From: Lysobacterales bacterium PRO7
Lineage (GTDB): Bacteria; Pseudomonadota; Gammaproteobacteria; Xanthomonadales; Rhodanobacteraceae
Direction: 5' to 3'
Length of the DNA stretch: 64,000 bases
Assembly: GCA_021404785.1 (NCBI GenBank)
Contig: QWHH01000001.1
Span: 62,001-126,000, forward strand
The notes beneath the pieces were generated by a model. The model was not told the DNA's origin. It did not search any database and worked only from the letters and a program-made list of their open reading frames with translations. A program made the translations under genes and the position numbers. Shown here piece by piece: positions 33,935-42,756 of the stretch. Position 1 is the stretch's first letter, and every line of letters starts with the position of its first letter.

Positions 33935-34435
33935 ATGACGGACGTGTACTACGATTATTTCGAATCCCCGGTCGGACGCCTGCTGCTCGTGGCGGACGGA
34001 CAGGGCCTGCGCCACGTGCATTTCGAGCGTGGACGCGAAGCGCTGGCGCCGGACGCGGAGTGGGATCGCGGTCCGGGCGCGCTGCACGAGACGCGCACGC
34101 AACTCAAAGCGTACTTCGCCGGCAAATTGCGCGAGTTCGACCTGCCGCTCGCCCCGCAAGGCACGGATTTCCAGCAACGCGTGTGGCTCGCGTTGCTGCG
34201 CATTCCGTATGGCGCGACGGCAAGCTACGGCGACATCGCGCGCGCGGTCGGCGAGCCGAATGCCTCGCGCGCTGTCGGTGCAGCGAACGGGCAGAACCCC
34301 ATCGCCATCGTCATTCCCTGTCATCGCGTGATCGGCGCGAATGGCACGCTGACCGGCTACGGCGGCGGCTTGCCGAACAAGCGTTTCCTGCTTGATCTGG
34401 AACAGAAGCATTCGGCATTCGCGTTGGCGCCGTGA
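33935..34435 (+). CDS. ogt: Methylated-DNA--protein-cysteine methyltransferase
   Basis: The 166-residue suicide enzyme has the active-site motif PCHRVIG with Cys129, preceded by the DNA-binding helix-turn-helix AVGEPNASRAVGAANGQNP. It removes methyl groups from O6-methylguanine. It lies 9 nt after the Ada-AlkA gene with no separate promoter visible, so it is likely in the same adaptive-response operon. It is of Ogt type, with no Ada part. Its stop abuts that of the convergent DUF4124 gene. Confidence 0.95.
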   Translation: MTDVYYDYFESPVGRLLLVADGQGLRHVHFERGREALAPDAEWDRGPGALHETRTQLKAYFAGKLREFDLPLAPQGTDFQQRVWLALLRIPYGATASYGDIARAVGEPNASRAVGAANGQNPIAIVIPCHRVIGANGTLTGYGGGLPNKRFLLDLEQKHSAFALAP

Positions 34436-35086
34436 TCAGCAGCCGTTGCGCTGGCTTTCCAACTCGTCGGCCTGCGGTTGCAGGATCGCGCGCTGATCCT
34501 TGAACGCGTTGCGCAGTTTGTGCGTGACGTCGTCGTATTGCTTTTGCAACCAGCTGCAGGTTTGTTCGCGCGATGCGCGCATGCAGTGGTCCTGCAACGG
34601 CGTGTAGCCGCTCGCGATCGCGTCGTGCGGTGATGTGCTGATCGGGACTTGCCGCAATTCCGGCGCAGACACGCCGATGCCGCCCGGCCCATACGCCTGC
34701 GCGAGGCTGTGCCCCGGGTAGCCGAGCACGCCAAGCGGCACGTAACGCACGGGTGGCGCACCGTTGCGGCTGAAATACGTCGAACCGTCCTCGGCCTTTT
34801 GGCAGATCCACACGGGCGGCAACGGTGCGGACGGTCTGGCGACGGGAGCCGGTGCAGGTGCAGGTGGCGGATTCGCTTCCGCAGGCGATGGCGTGGCAGC
34901 AACTGGTTGTGCCGGGGCCGGTTGCGCGTCCGGCAGCCAGACTTGCGCCTGTACCGCACCGGCCGGACAAGGCTGATCCTGGAATGCGACGTTGCCTTGC
35001 GCGTCGGTGCATTTGTATACATCCGTCGCGGATGTGGCCGTGGAAAACGGATACAACAACACAGTACAGAATGTTAGGACTCGCAT
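34436..35086 (-). CDS. DUF4124 exported protein
   Basis: The 216-residue protein has a signal peptide (VLTFCTVLLYPFSTATSA) and the DUF4124 motif VYKCTDAQGNVAFQDQPCP right after it. The Pro/Ala-rich middle (about residues 60-100) is low-complexity. The C-terminal half has four cysteines that may form disulfides. The function is unknown; members are periplasmic. ATG 35086 is chosen over a TTG 15 nt upstream. Its start region overlaps the end of the fadE gene (35098) or lies 11 nt after it, so it may follow fadE in an operon. Confidence 0.78.
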   Translation of the reverse strand: MRVLTFCTVLLYPFSTATSATDVYKCTDAQGNVAFQDQPCPAGAVQAQVWLPDAQPAPAQPVAATPSPAEANPPPAPAPAPVARPSAPLPPVWICQKAEDGSTYFSRNGAPPVRYVPLGVLGYPGHSLAQAYGPGGIGVSAPELRQVPISTSPHDAIASGYTPLQDHCMRASREQTCSWLQKQYDDVTHKLRNAFKDQRAILQPQADELESQRNGC

Positions 35087-35097
35087 CGATGCCAGCC

Positions 35098-37512
35098 TCA
35101 ATGCAACGTCTTGTACGTCTCCGGATCGAATGCATCCACCGCGACCACTTCGTCGCGTGCGGCGTCGGCTTCCTGGATCAGGTCGTATTCGGCTTGCGTG
35201 ATGACGCCGGCTTTCAGGCCCATCTCATCGAGCATGTAGCCGGGTGCGCGGTCGAGCGTACCCGCGCGCACGGCGTCGCGTAGTTTCGTTTCCACCGGAA
35301 TCGCGCGCACGGCCTTGTCGAGTGCGGCTTCGAGCGTGCCGAGTCCGACTTCGGTCGGCGGCGGCACGAAGATGTCCTGCGTCAAATTGATACGCGCTTC
35401 GCGGTCTTCGAGGATGTCGCGCGCCACGCGCGCGCCGAGCTTGTCGGAGGGGAGGCGGAAACGCGGCCCGAGCGGGAAGATGACCCACGACAGCCAGTAC
35501 GCGGCCGCGCGCATGGGCAGGTTTTCGAGCACGCCGAGCAACGCTTCCTGGATGCGGTACAGGCAATGCTCCGCGCTCCAGCGCACGAGGTTGTAGTTCG
35601 CCGTGGTTTTGGCTTCGTCGTGGTAGCGCTTGAGCGCCGCGGAAGCCAGGTACATGTAGGCGAGCGCGTCGGCGAGGCGTCCGGAAATCTTCTCGCGGCG
35701 CTTGAGTGTGCCGCCGAGCGTGCCCATGGCGACGTCCGAGAGCAGTTCGAACGCAGCCGAGAAACGCGACAGGTGTTGGTAGTAGTGCGCGGTGTCTTCC
35801 GTGCGCGGTGCGCTCGCGAGTCGGCTGCCGCTCCACGCCAGCAATTTCGCGCGCGTGGCGTTGCGGAACAGCAGATTGACGTGCCCGAAAATCGCCTTGT
35901 CGAACTTCTTCAGATCCTTGTCTGCGATTGCGTTGATTTCGTGCTGTACGAACGGATGGCAACGGATCGCGCCCTGGCCGTAGATGATCATCGAGCGCGT
36001 GAGAATGTTCGCGCCTTCCACGGTGATGCCGATCGGCACCGCGTCCCAGGTGCGCGCTAGCGGATTGCGCGGGCCTTTTTGGATCGCTGCGCCGGCGCGG
36101 ATGTCCATTGCGTCGGTGACGACTTCGCGCATGCCTTCGGTCAGGTACGCCTTGGCGATCGCCGACAGTACCGCGGGTTTCTCGCCGGCATCGAGCGCGC
36201 CGCAGGTGAGCGTGCGCGTTGCGGTCATGTAATAGGTCTTGCCGGCGATGCGCGCGAGCGGCTCTTCGATGCCCTCGAAGCGGCCGATCGGCGTATCGAA
36301 CTGTTCGCGCACGGTCGCATAGGCGCCGCTGATCCTCGTCATCATCTGCGCCGCGCCGACCGACAGCGCCGGCAGCGAGATCGAGCGTCCCGCAGCGAGA
36401 CATTCCATCAGCATGCGCCAGCCGTGGCCGATCCCTTCGCGCCCGCCGATGATGCAATCCAGCGGCGCGAATACGTCCTTGCCGACGATCGGCCCGTTCA
36501 TGAAAGGCACGCCCATCGGATCGTGACGCTGGCCGATTTCAATGCCTTCCAGATCGCGAGAAATCAGTGCGCAGGTAATGCCGAGATCCTCTTTATCGCC
36601 GAGCAGATGATCCGGATCCTGGATGCGGAACGCGAGGCCGATCAGGCTCGCGACCGGTGCCAGCGTGATGTAGCGTTTCTTCCAGTTCAGTCGCAGGCCG
36701 AGCACTTCCTTGCCGTCGACGATGCGCTTTTCAACGACGCCGGTGGATTGCGTCGCCGCGGCATCGGAGCCAGCTTCGGGACCAGTCAGGCCAAAGCAAG
36801 GCACGTCTTCGCCACGCGCGAGGCGCGGCAGATAGTATTTTTTCTGCTCCTCGGTGCCGTAGTGCAGCAGCAATTCGCCGGGACCGAGCGAGTTCGGCAC
36901 CATCACCGTGACCGCGGCCGTCACCGAGCGCGAGGAAATCTTCGTGACCACGCGCGAATGCGCGATCGCGGAAAAGCCGAGTCCGCCGTATTCCTTCGGG
37001 ATGATCATGCCGAAGAAGCGGTTCGCTTTCAGGAACGCCCAGATGTTTGTCGGCAGGTCGCGCTGCTGGTTGATCTGCCAGTCGTCGAGGCGCACACACA
37101 ATTCGCGCACGGGTCCGTCAATGAACGCCTGTTCTTCGGCGGTCAGCGAAGCGGGCTTGAAGTCGAGCAGTTTTTCCCAATGCGGACGACCGGAAAACAG
37201 TTCCGCATCCCACCATACTGTGCCGGCATCGAGCGCAATGCGCTCGGTTTCACCCAGGCGCGGCAACACCGGTGCCATCAATTTCATCGCAAACCGCGAG
37301 ATCAGCTGCCGGCGCAGCAGCGGCACGCCGAAGATGAGCGCAAGCACGATCAGGACGATGATGCTGCCCTCGAACAGCAGCGGCGAGGCGACGCCAACGA
37401 TGCGCCAGCCGATCAGCCAGACCGCGGCGGCGCCGGTCCAGGCGTAGAAGCCGTAGCCGAGGAACAACAGCGTGCTGAGCAGGATCAGCGCGAGGATGAA
37501 AGTGACGATCAT
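35098..37512 (-). CDS. fadE: Acyl-CoA dehydrogenase, FadE type
   Basis: The 804-residue protein matches the long FadE family, with N-terminal membrane helices (ILALILLSTLLFLGYGFYAW and LFEGSIIVLIVLALIFG) and the FAD-dependent dehydrogenase core. Core motifs are GLTGPEAGSDAAA near residue 245, RWSAEHCLYRIQEAL near 640 and TVEGANILTRSMIIYGQG near 500. It catalyses the first oxidation of fatty-acid beta-oxidation, linked to the respiratory chain. No regulator site is obvious. RBS GGTGG lies 7 nt before the ATG. Confidence 0.93.
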   Translation of the reverse strand: MIVTFILALILLSTLLFLGYGFYAWTGAAAVWLIGWRIVGVASPLLFEGSIIVLIVLALIFGVPLLRRQLISRFAMKLMAPVLPRLGETERIALDAGTVWWDAELFSGRPHWEKLLDFKPASLTAEEQAFIDGPVRELCVRLDDWQINQQRDLPTNIWAFLKANRFFGMIIPKEYGGLGFSAIAHSRVVTKISSRSVTAAVTVMVPNSLGPGELLLHYGTEEQKKYYLPRLARGEDVPCFGLTGPEAGSDAAATQSTGVVEKRIVDGKEVLGLRLNWKKRYITLAPVASLIGLAFRIQDPDHLLGDKEDLGITCALISRDLEGIEIGQRHDPMGVPFMNGPIVGKDVFAPLDCIIGGREGIGHGWRMLMECLAAGRSISLPALSVGAAQMMTRISGAYATVREQFDTPIGRFEGIEEPLARIAGKTYYMTATRTLTCGALDAGEKPAVLSAIAKAYLTEGMREVVTDAMDIRAGAAIQKGPRNPLARTWDAVPIGITVEGANILTRSMIIYGQGAIRCHPFVQHEINAIADKDLKKFDKAIFGHVNLLFRNATRAKLLAWSGSRLASAPRTEDTAHYYQHLSRFSAAFELLSDVAMGTLGGTLKRREKISGRLADALAYMYLASAALKRYHDEAKTTANYNLVRWSAEHCLYRIQEALLGVLENLPMRAAAYWLSWVIFPLGPRFRLPSDKLGARVARDILEDREARINLTQDIFVPPPTEVGLGTLEAALDKAVRAIPVETKLRDAVRAGTLDRAPGYMLDEMGLKAGVITQAEYDLIQEADAARDEVVAVDAFDPETYKTLH

Positions 37513-37575
37513 GGGCGCACCACCGTTTGAGCCGGTCGAACGCCTATCATCCGCCGCGATCGCGGAAAAGCAAGG

Positions 37576-37914
37576 TTATTGCGCGTTGCGCAGGTCGGCG
37601 TTGTTGAAGTTGAATTGCAGGTACAGCACGTTCGCGTTGCCGGAAGCGTCGAAGCGGACGCGGCATTCGATGGATTGCTTGTCTTCGCTGGGCAGGCCCT
37701 TGTCCATGACGATCGTGGATGTGAGCAGCACAGTGTCGGCGGATTCCGCCTTGGCATGCGCGGCCAGATCTTTCAGGTCCAGCGCGAAGCTGCGGCCGCT
37801 CATGCGCTTGCCGATTTCCGCGTTGCATGCGCTCGCCGCGGTGTCGTTGCGGCTGGGGCTGCACGCGCCCAGCGCCAGAACGCCGACGAGCAGGAAAACA
37901 ATTCGTGTGCGCAT
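37576..37914 (-). CDS. Small lipoprotein of unknown function
   Basis: The 112-residue protein has a lipoprotein signal with lipobox LGAC (Cys17), a polar linker, then a compact beta-rich part (VLYLQFNFNNADLRNAQ) and one further Cys pair (SACNAEIG and SIECRVRF). GGGAGGG lies 5 nt before the ATG, so translation from 37914 is well supported. It is a separate unit upstream of fadE, on the same strand. No family is recognised. Confidence 0.75.
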   Translation of the reverse strand: MRTRIVFLLVGVLALGACSPSRNDTAASACNAEIGKRMSGRSFALDLKDLAAHAKAESADTVLLTSTIVMDKGLPSEDKQSIECRVRFDASGNANVLYLQFNFNNADLRNAQ

Positions 37915-37994
37915 CTTGCCCTCCCGAGCGCAATGCCGTCGATGACGGTGCAAGCATGGTATTCCCGGCGCGTGAACGCAAGCATTGACGCGGA

Positions 37995-38660
37995 TCAGCC
38001 GCCGTCCAGCGACGCTCGTGCCGCCATGGAAATCGCCGGCAACCAGCGCGCATACATCGCGGCAGAGGGGTGCAGGCCATCCGCAGCGAGCATGTCGGTT
38101 GCGTTGCCACGAGTGCGGGAGATCGCCGTGATGTCCACGTAACGGGCGTGCAAGGCCGTGGAAACGTTCGCGGCCACTGCATTGAACGCGTCGATTTCGC
38201 GGGCGATTTGCGCTACGTCGCGCCCGCTTTCGACGCCGAAGCGCGTCACTCCCCAGTCGGGTATGGACACGACGACGACATGTTGCGGCTTGCCGCCAGC
38301 CAGCGCGATCGCGCGTTCGAGCAGCGCGCGGAATTCGACCCGGTAATTTTCCAGATCGCGGCCGCGGTACTGGTTGTTGACGCCAATCAGCAGTGTGACC
38401 AGATCGTATGGTGGATGAAACGTGTGTACATCCATCGTGGCGGATAATTCGTCCGTGGTCCAGCCAGTGCGCGCGACGATTTCAGGCTCCGCGATCGCGA
38501 TACTTTGTGCGCGCAGCATGGCGGCGAGTTGATGCGGCCAGTTTTCGTTCGGCGCCACGCCCTCGCCGATGGTGTAGGAATCGCCGAGCGCCAGGAATCG
38601 GGGTGGCGCGTTCGTCACGCCAGCGGTCAGCGCGACACTGGCGGCAAGACTAAGCCACAT
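37995..38660 (-). CDS. SGNH/GDSL hydrolase
   Basis: The 221-residue hydrolase has block I FLALGDSYTIGEG with the nucleophile serine near residue 28, block III LIGVNNQY near 92, and block V DGLHPS with the Asp-His near 195. An N-terminal hydrophobic stretch (LSLAASVALTAGV) may be an uncleaved signal. It could act on lipids, acetylated sugars or peptidoglycan. It overlaps the end of the aminotransferase gene by 11 nt, so the two form an operon. Confidence 0.88.
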   Translation of the reverse strand: MWLSLAASVALTAGVTNAPPRFLALGDSYTIGEGVAPNENWPHQLAAMLRAQSIAIAEPEIVARTGWTTDELSATMDVHTFHPPYDLVTLLIGVNNQYRGRDLENYRVEFRALLERAIALAGGKPQHVVVVSIPDWGVTRFGVESGRDVAQIAREIDAFNAVAANVSTALHARYVDITAISRTRGNATDMLAADGLHPSAAMYARWLPAISMAARASLDGG

Positions 38661-39903
38661 TGCGTTGCTGCATGGCGGCCATGCGTGCGAGGCAACGCTC
38701 GATGCGTGCGAACACTTCGCGCAGTTGGGCCGGCGACGGCAGCAGCGTGGCGCGGAAATGGTTCGGCTCGACGATGTTGAAACCGCGGCCCGGTACGATC
38801 AGCACGTTCTCGGACTCGAGCAGTTGCAGCGCAAACGAGTGATCGTCGAACTCCGGGAATGTCCCGTCGCGCACGGATGGGAACGCATACAGCGCGCCCT
38901 GTGGCGCGACTATTTCCAGAAATTTGCTTTGTGCACAATGTTCAACAACTGCGCGACGCGCTTCGTACAGGCGCCCGCCCGGCGCGGTCAGCGCGGATAT
39001 CGTGTCCGGCCCGTTCAATGCAGGCGCGATAGCCCATTGGCCGGGCACGTTCGCGCACAGGCGCAGGCTCGAAAGCAGGTCGAGCGCGTGATGAATTTCG
39101 GTCAGCGAATCGCGCGCGCCGGACAGGCCGACCCAACCCACACGCCAGCCGCAGGCGCGATGCACTTTGGAAAGACCGCCGAACGTCAGCGTGGGCACAT
39201 CAAAGGCCAGCGGCGCGAGCGGTACGCAACGCGCCCCATCGTAAAGAATCTCGTCGTAGATTTCGTCGCTGAGCAATACCAGTCTATGCCGCTGCGCTAT
39301 CCGCACCAGTGCGACGAGCAGTTCTTGCGGATACACGGCACCGGTCGGGTTGTTCGGATTGATCACCACGAGGGCGCGCGTGCGCGGCGTGACCAACGCT
39401 TCGATTTCATCCGGATCAGGAAGGTGCCCGCGGGCCGCAGGGCACGGGTAATAGCGCGCATTGCCGCTATTGAGCGCGACTGCGGCGCTCCACAGCGGGT
39501 AGTCGGGACTCGGCAACAGCACTTCGTCGCCGGCATCGAGCAGGGCGCGCAAGCTCATGTCGATGAGCTCGCTCACGCCATTGCCGATGAACACGTTTGC
39601 CGCGGATGCGCTGGGTGCGCCGCGTGCCAGTTCGCGCGCGGCGATCGCTTCGCGCGCGGACAGCAAGCCTTGCTGCGGGCAATAGGCTTCGCTGTCGCCA
39701 ACGTGTTCGGCGACGGCGCGACGCAGGTGCTCGGGTGCGGCGAAACCGAAGCGCCCCGGGTTGCCGATGTTCAGGTGCATGATCTCGCGCCCGGCGGCTT
39801 CGAGTTCGCGCGCGCGCCGCGACAACTCGCCGCGGATGTCGTAACGGACCTGGGCCAGATGCGGATTCGCGCGGACCGGCGGATGGGGCAGTGGCACGGA
39901 CAT
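38650..39903 (-). CDS. alaA: PLP-dependent aminotransferase, AlaA-like
   Basis: The 417-residue fold-type I aminotransferase resembles AlaA (glutamate-pyruvate transaminase). It has INPNNPTGAVYP near residue 185, SDEIYDE near 215, and the PLP lysine in FGGLSKVHRACG near 248. The N-terminus ISRRARELEAAG-like helix is present. Pyruvate and glutamate are the likely substrates. No Shine-Dalgarno is seen. TACCGT lies 8 nt before the ATG, weakly like the leaderless arrangement. The SGNH gene follows with an overlap. Confidence 0.9.
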   Translation of the reverse strand: MSVPLPHPPVRANPHLAQVRYDIRGELSRRARELEAAGREIMHLNIGNPGRFGFAAPEHLRRAVAEHVGDSEAYCPQQGLLSAREAIAARELARGAPSASAANVFIGNGVSELIDMSLRALLDAGDEVLLPSPDYPLWSAAVALNSGNARYYPCPAARGHLPDPDEIEALVTPRTRALVVINPNNPTGAVYPQELLVALVRIAQRHRLVLLSDEIYDEILYDGARCVPLAPLAFDVPTLTFGGLSKVHRACGWRVGWVGLSGARDSLTEIHHALDLLSSLRLCANVPGQWAIAPALNGPDTISALTAPGGRLYEARRAVVEHCAQSKFLEIVAPQGALYAFPSVRDGTFPEFDDHSFALQLLESENVLIVPGRGFNIVEPNHFRATLLPSPAQLREVFARIERCLARMAAMQQRNVA

Positions 39904-39981
39904 GATCGGGCACGGTAAATGTTGTGGCGCAGCATGCTAACGCAATCGCCCATGATTTCAAGGAATACGCGCGGCGCAAGG

Positions 39982-39987
39982 TAAAAT
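39982..39987 (+). promoter_or_regulatory. -10 hexamer TAAAAT of rsgA (leaderless)
   Basis: TAAAAT ends 6 nt before ATG 39994, without a Shine-Dalgarno. Confidence 0.65.
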
Positions 39988-39993
39988 GCCGGC

Positions 39994-41067
39994 ATGCCAT
40001 CGACCGAAGAACTAGCCCGTCTCACTGCCATCGGCTGGCGTGGCGACGGCGTGGACGTAGCGCCAGGCCAGCGCCTGGCTCGGGTCATCGCCCAGCATCG
40101 CAACGGTTATCGCGTGCACGATGGCGTCAACGAATTCGCGGCGCAACCGGCGCCGCGCTTCCTGCGCCGCGATGTCGATCCGGTGCAGCGACCCGCGGTT
40201 GGTGATTTCGTCGTGCTCACCGCTGCGACGACACCGACGATCGAAGAAATCCTGCCGCGGCGCAGCCTGCTCGAGCGCGCCGCCGCCGGCGAGCGCCATC
40301 GCCGCCAGGTCATCGCCGCAAACATCGATACCGTGTTCGTGCTGATGGGACTGGATGGTGACTTCAATCCGCGCCGCATCGAGCGCTATCTCGTGCTGAT
40401 CGAAGGCAGCGGCGCGCGCGCCGTGGCCGTGTTGACGAAACTCGACAAAGTGGAAAATGCGGCATCGGCGGCGATGCGCGAAGAATTGCGCGTGGCGACA
40501 CCGAATGTCGAAACGCATGCCATCAACGCCAAGGACGTCGCCAGTATCGCGCCGCTGTTGAAATACTTGCAGCGCGGCGACACCGCGGTGCTGGTGGGAT
40601 CTTCCGGCGCCGGCAAGTCGACGCTGACGAACACCCTGCTCGGCGTCGAGCGCCACGCCACCGCCGCCGTGCGCGGCCACGACAGCCGCGGCCGCCACAC
40701 CACCACGCATCGCGCGTTGGTACAATTGCCCAGCGGCGGCTGCCTGATCGACACACCGGGCATGCGCGAGATCAAGTTCACCGGCGACGAGGATCTGGGC
40801 GTCGCGAATTTTGCGGACATCGAAACGCTGGCGCTGGACTGCCGCTTCGGCGATTGCGGCCACGGCAACGAACCCGGTTGCGCGGTGCGCGCCGCACTGG
40901 AATCCGGAGAACTCGATCCGGCGCGTTGGCAGGCCTGGCTGAAACTTCGCGACGAACTCGCCGCCGCCGGCGACGCGCTCGAAGCGCAACTCAAGCGCAA
41001 GGGTGCCGCGCGCGTGGCGAACAAGGCGCTGGGCAAGCGCCTGGCGGAGAAATATGGGCGGCGTTGA
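39994..41067 (+). CDS. rsgA: Ribosome small-subunit GTPase RsgA
   Basis: The 357-residue circularly permuted GTPase has G4 (TKLD near residue 149), G1 (GSSGAGKST near 204), and a C-terminal zinc site (CRFGDCGHGNEPGC) near 280. An N-terminal OB fold precedes. It matures the 30S subunit. TAAAAT (39982-39987) ends 6 nt before the ATG and no ribosome site is present, so it is likely leaderless. The TPR sulfotransferase gene begins about 20 nt after its stop. Confidence 0.93.
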   Translation: MPSTEELARLTAIGWRGDGVDVAPGQRLARVIAQHRNGYRVHDGVNEFAAQPAPRFLRRDVDPVQRPAVGDFVVLTAATTPTIEEILPRRSLLERAAAGERHRRQVIAANIDTVFVLMGLDGDFNPRRIERYLVLIEGSGARAVAVLTKLDKVENAASAAMREELRVATPNVETHAINAKDVASIAPLLKYLQRGDTAVLVGSSGAGKSTLTNTLLGVERHATAAVRGHDSRGRHTTTHRALVQLPSGGCLIDTPGMREIKFTGDEDLGVANFADIETLALDCRFGDCGHGNEPGCAVRAALESGELDPARWQAWLKLRDELAAAGDALEAQLKRKGAARVANKALGKRLAEKYGRR

Positions 41068-41088
41068 AGATTGCTGTTGCTCAGGGAT

Positions 41089-42732
41089 ATGAATCGGAAA
41101 TCAATCACGGACATGCTGACTTCGAATAGAAACCCGACCAAGCCCGCGTCTGATGGCGCGCGCCTCGAGGGACTGGCGCCTTTCGCTGCGAATCGTGTGC
41201 ATGCCGCCATGCAGGCTTTGCGTGCCAAACAGGCGCCCGCCGCCGAGCGCGATCTGCGCACGGCGCTGGCGCAGGCGCCCACGCATCCGGAAGTCCAGCG
41301 CCTGCTCGCAATCGCCTTGCGCATGCAGGACAAGAATGCCGAGGCGCTGGCGTTGCTGCGGCAGGCTGCCGCGAATTGGCCCGACGATGTCATGATCCAG
41401 AACGGACTCGGTACCGCGCTGGATGCATCCGGCGACCGCGTGGCGGCAATTGCCGCATTTCGTCGCGCTTGCCAACTCGCGCCCGATGCGGCGGTGTTGT
41501 GGATCAATCTGGGCAAGACGCTCGGCGATTACGGGCAATATGACGAAGCGATTCCCGTGCTGGAACACGCACTGCAGATCGCCCCGCATGCGGCCAGCGA
41601 AATCCGTTTGTCGCATGCGTTGCGCGCGGTCGGGCGCATTGACGAGTCCGTGGGCCGTTTGCGCGCCATGCTTGCGCGCGATCCGGCTGACAGCGAGGCA
41701 TGGCTGGCACTGGCGGGATTGAAAACCCGACGCCTGGAAACCGACGACATAGCCGGCATCGAGCAGGTGCTGGAAAAGCCGGATCTGAAACCCGGCGAGC
41801 GCATTTCGTTACAGTTTGCTCTGGCCAAGGCGTTCGACGATCATGGTCGCTACGCCGAAGCATTTGCCGCGTATGTCGACGCCAATGCCGCGACCCGAAA
41901 GATCCACGCCTGGGACGCCAAACTCTTCAGTGCATTTGTCGACGACGTACTACGCATGTTTGTGCGACCGGTGTCCGGCGCCACCGGCAACCAAGGCGAA
42001 GAAGTGATCTTCATCGTCAGCTTGCCACGCTCCGGATCCAGCCTGACTGAACAGATCCTCGCCTCGCATTCGCAGGTCGTAGGCGCCGGCGAACTGGATG
42101 CGACTGCGGTCGCCATCGAATCCGAGTCGGCGCGACGCCGGCAGCCGTTTCCACAATGGGTCTCGGCGGCGACTGCGGACGATTGGCAGCGCATCGGCCG
42201 GCACTATCTGGAACTTACGACGCGTTGGCGCAAACCCGGGCAACGGTTCACGGACAAACTGCCGGGCAACTGGCTGCGCGTGGGAGCGATCTTCGCGATG
42301 CTTCCGGGCGCGCGCGTGATCGATTGCCAGCGCGATCCGGTGGAATCGTGTTTTTCCTGTTTCCGTACCTTGTTCAGTCAGGGCAACCAGCCGTTCAGCT
42401 ACGACCTTGCCGATATCGCGGCACATTGGCGCGATTACGACCGAGCCAGTCACCATTGGCAGGCGATCTATCCAACGACATATCGCGTGCAGCGTTACGA
42501 AGCACTGGTCGCCGACCCGGAAACGCAGACGCGCGAACTGCTGGACTTCTGCGGCCTCGACTTCGATCCGGCCTGCCTGCGCTTCTGGGAAGCGCAGCGC
42601 AGCGTACGCACCGCCAGCGCGGCGCAGGTGCGCGAGCCGATTCGCAAGGATACCGCGCGGGCGGACAAATACGGCGCGCTGCTGGATCCGTTGCGCAAGG
42701 AATTGGGACTGGCTCCGTTTGCGGCGAAATAG
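41089..42732 (+). CDS. TPR sulfotransferase
   Basis: The protein of about 547 residues has four to six TPR repeats in the first 250 residues (for example EVQRLLAIALRMQDKNAEAL and AVLWINLGKTLGDYGQYDEA). A sulfotransferase domain with the PAPS-binding loop VSLPRSGSSLTEQIL follows near residue 309. Such proteins are common in alpha- and gammaproteobacteria, but their acceptor is unknown. The start at ATG 41089 has CAGGG close by; an ATG at 41113 and a TTG at 41071 are alternatives. It follows rsgA with a gap of only 21 nt. Confidence 0.85.
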   Translation: MNRKSITDMLTSNRNPTKPASDGARLEGLAPFAANRVHAAMQALRAKQAPAAERDLRTALAQAPTHPEVQRLLAIALRMQDKNAEALALLRQAAANWPDDVMIQNGLGTALDASGDRVAAIAAFRRACQLAPDAAVLWINLGKTLGDYGQYDEAIPVLEHALQIAPHAASEIRLSHALRAVGRIDESVGRLRAMLARDPADSEAWLALAGLKTRRLETDDIAGIEQVLEKPDLKPGERISLQFALAKAFDDHGRYAEAFAAYVDANAATRKIHAWDAKLFSAFVDDVLRMFVRPVSGATGNQGEEVIFIVSLPRSGSSLTEQILASHSQVVGAGELDATAVAIESESARRRQPFPQWVSAATADDWQRIGRHYLELTTRWRKPGQRFTDKLPGNWLRVGAIFAMLPGARVIDCQRDPVESCFSCFRTLFSQGNQPFSYDLADIAAHWRDYDRASHHWQAIYPTTYRVQRYEALVADPETQTRELLDFCGLDFDPACLRFWEAQRSVRTASAAQVREPIRKDTARADKYGALLDPLRKELGLAPFAAK

Positions 42733-42743
42733 CCCGACCGCGC

Positions 42744-42749
42744 TATAGT
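42744..42749 (+). promoter_or_regulatory. -10 hexamer TATAGT of the DUF1704 gene (leaderless)
   Basis: TATAGT ends 7 nt before ATG 42757, without a Shine-Dalgarno. Confidence 0.65.
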
Positions 42750-42756
42750 GCACTGC

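Noticed and set aside
36079..37530. A 483-codon plus-strand frame opposite fadE
   Set aside because: It is the antisense shadow of the fadE coding region, without a start signal or motif.
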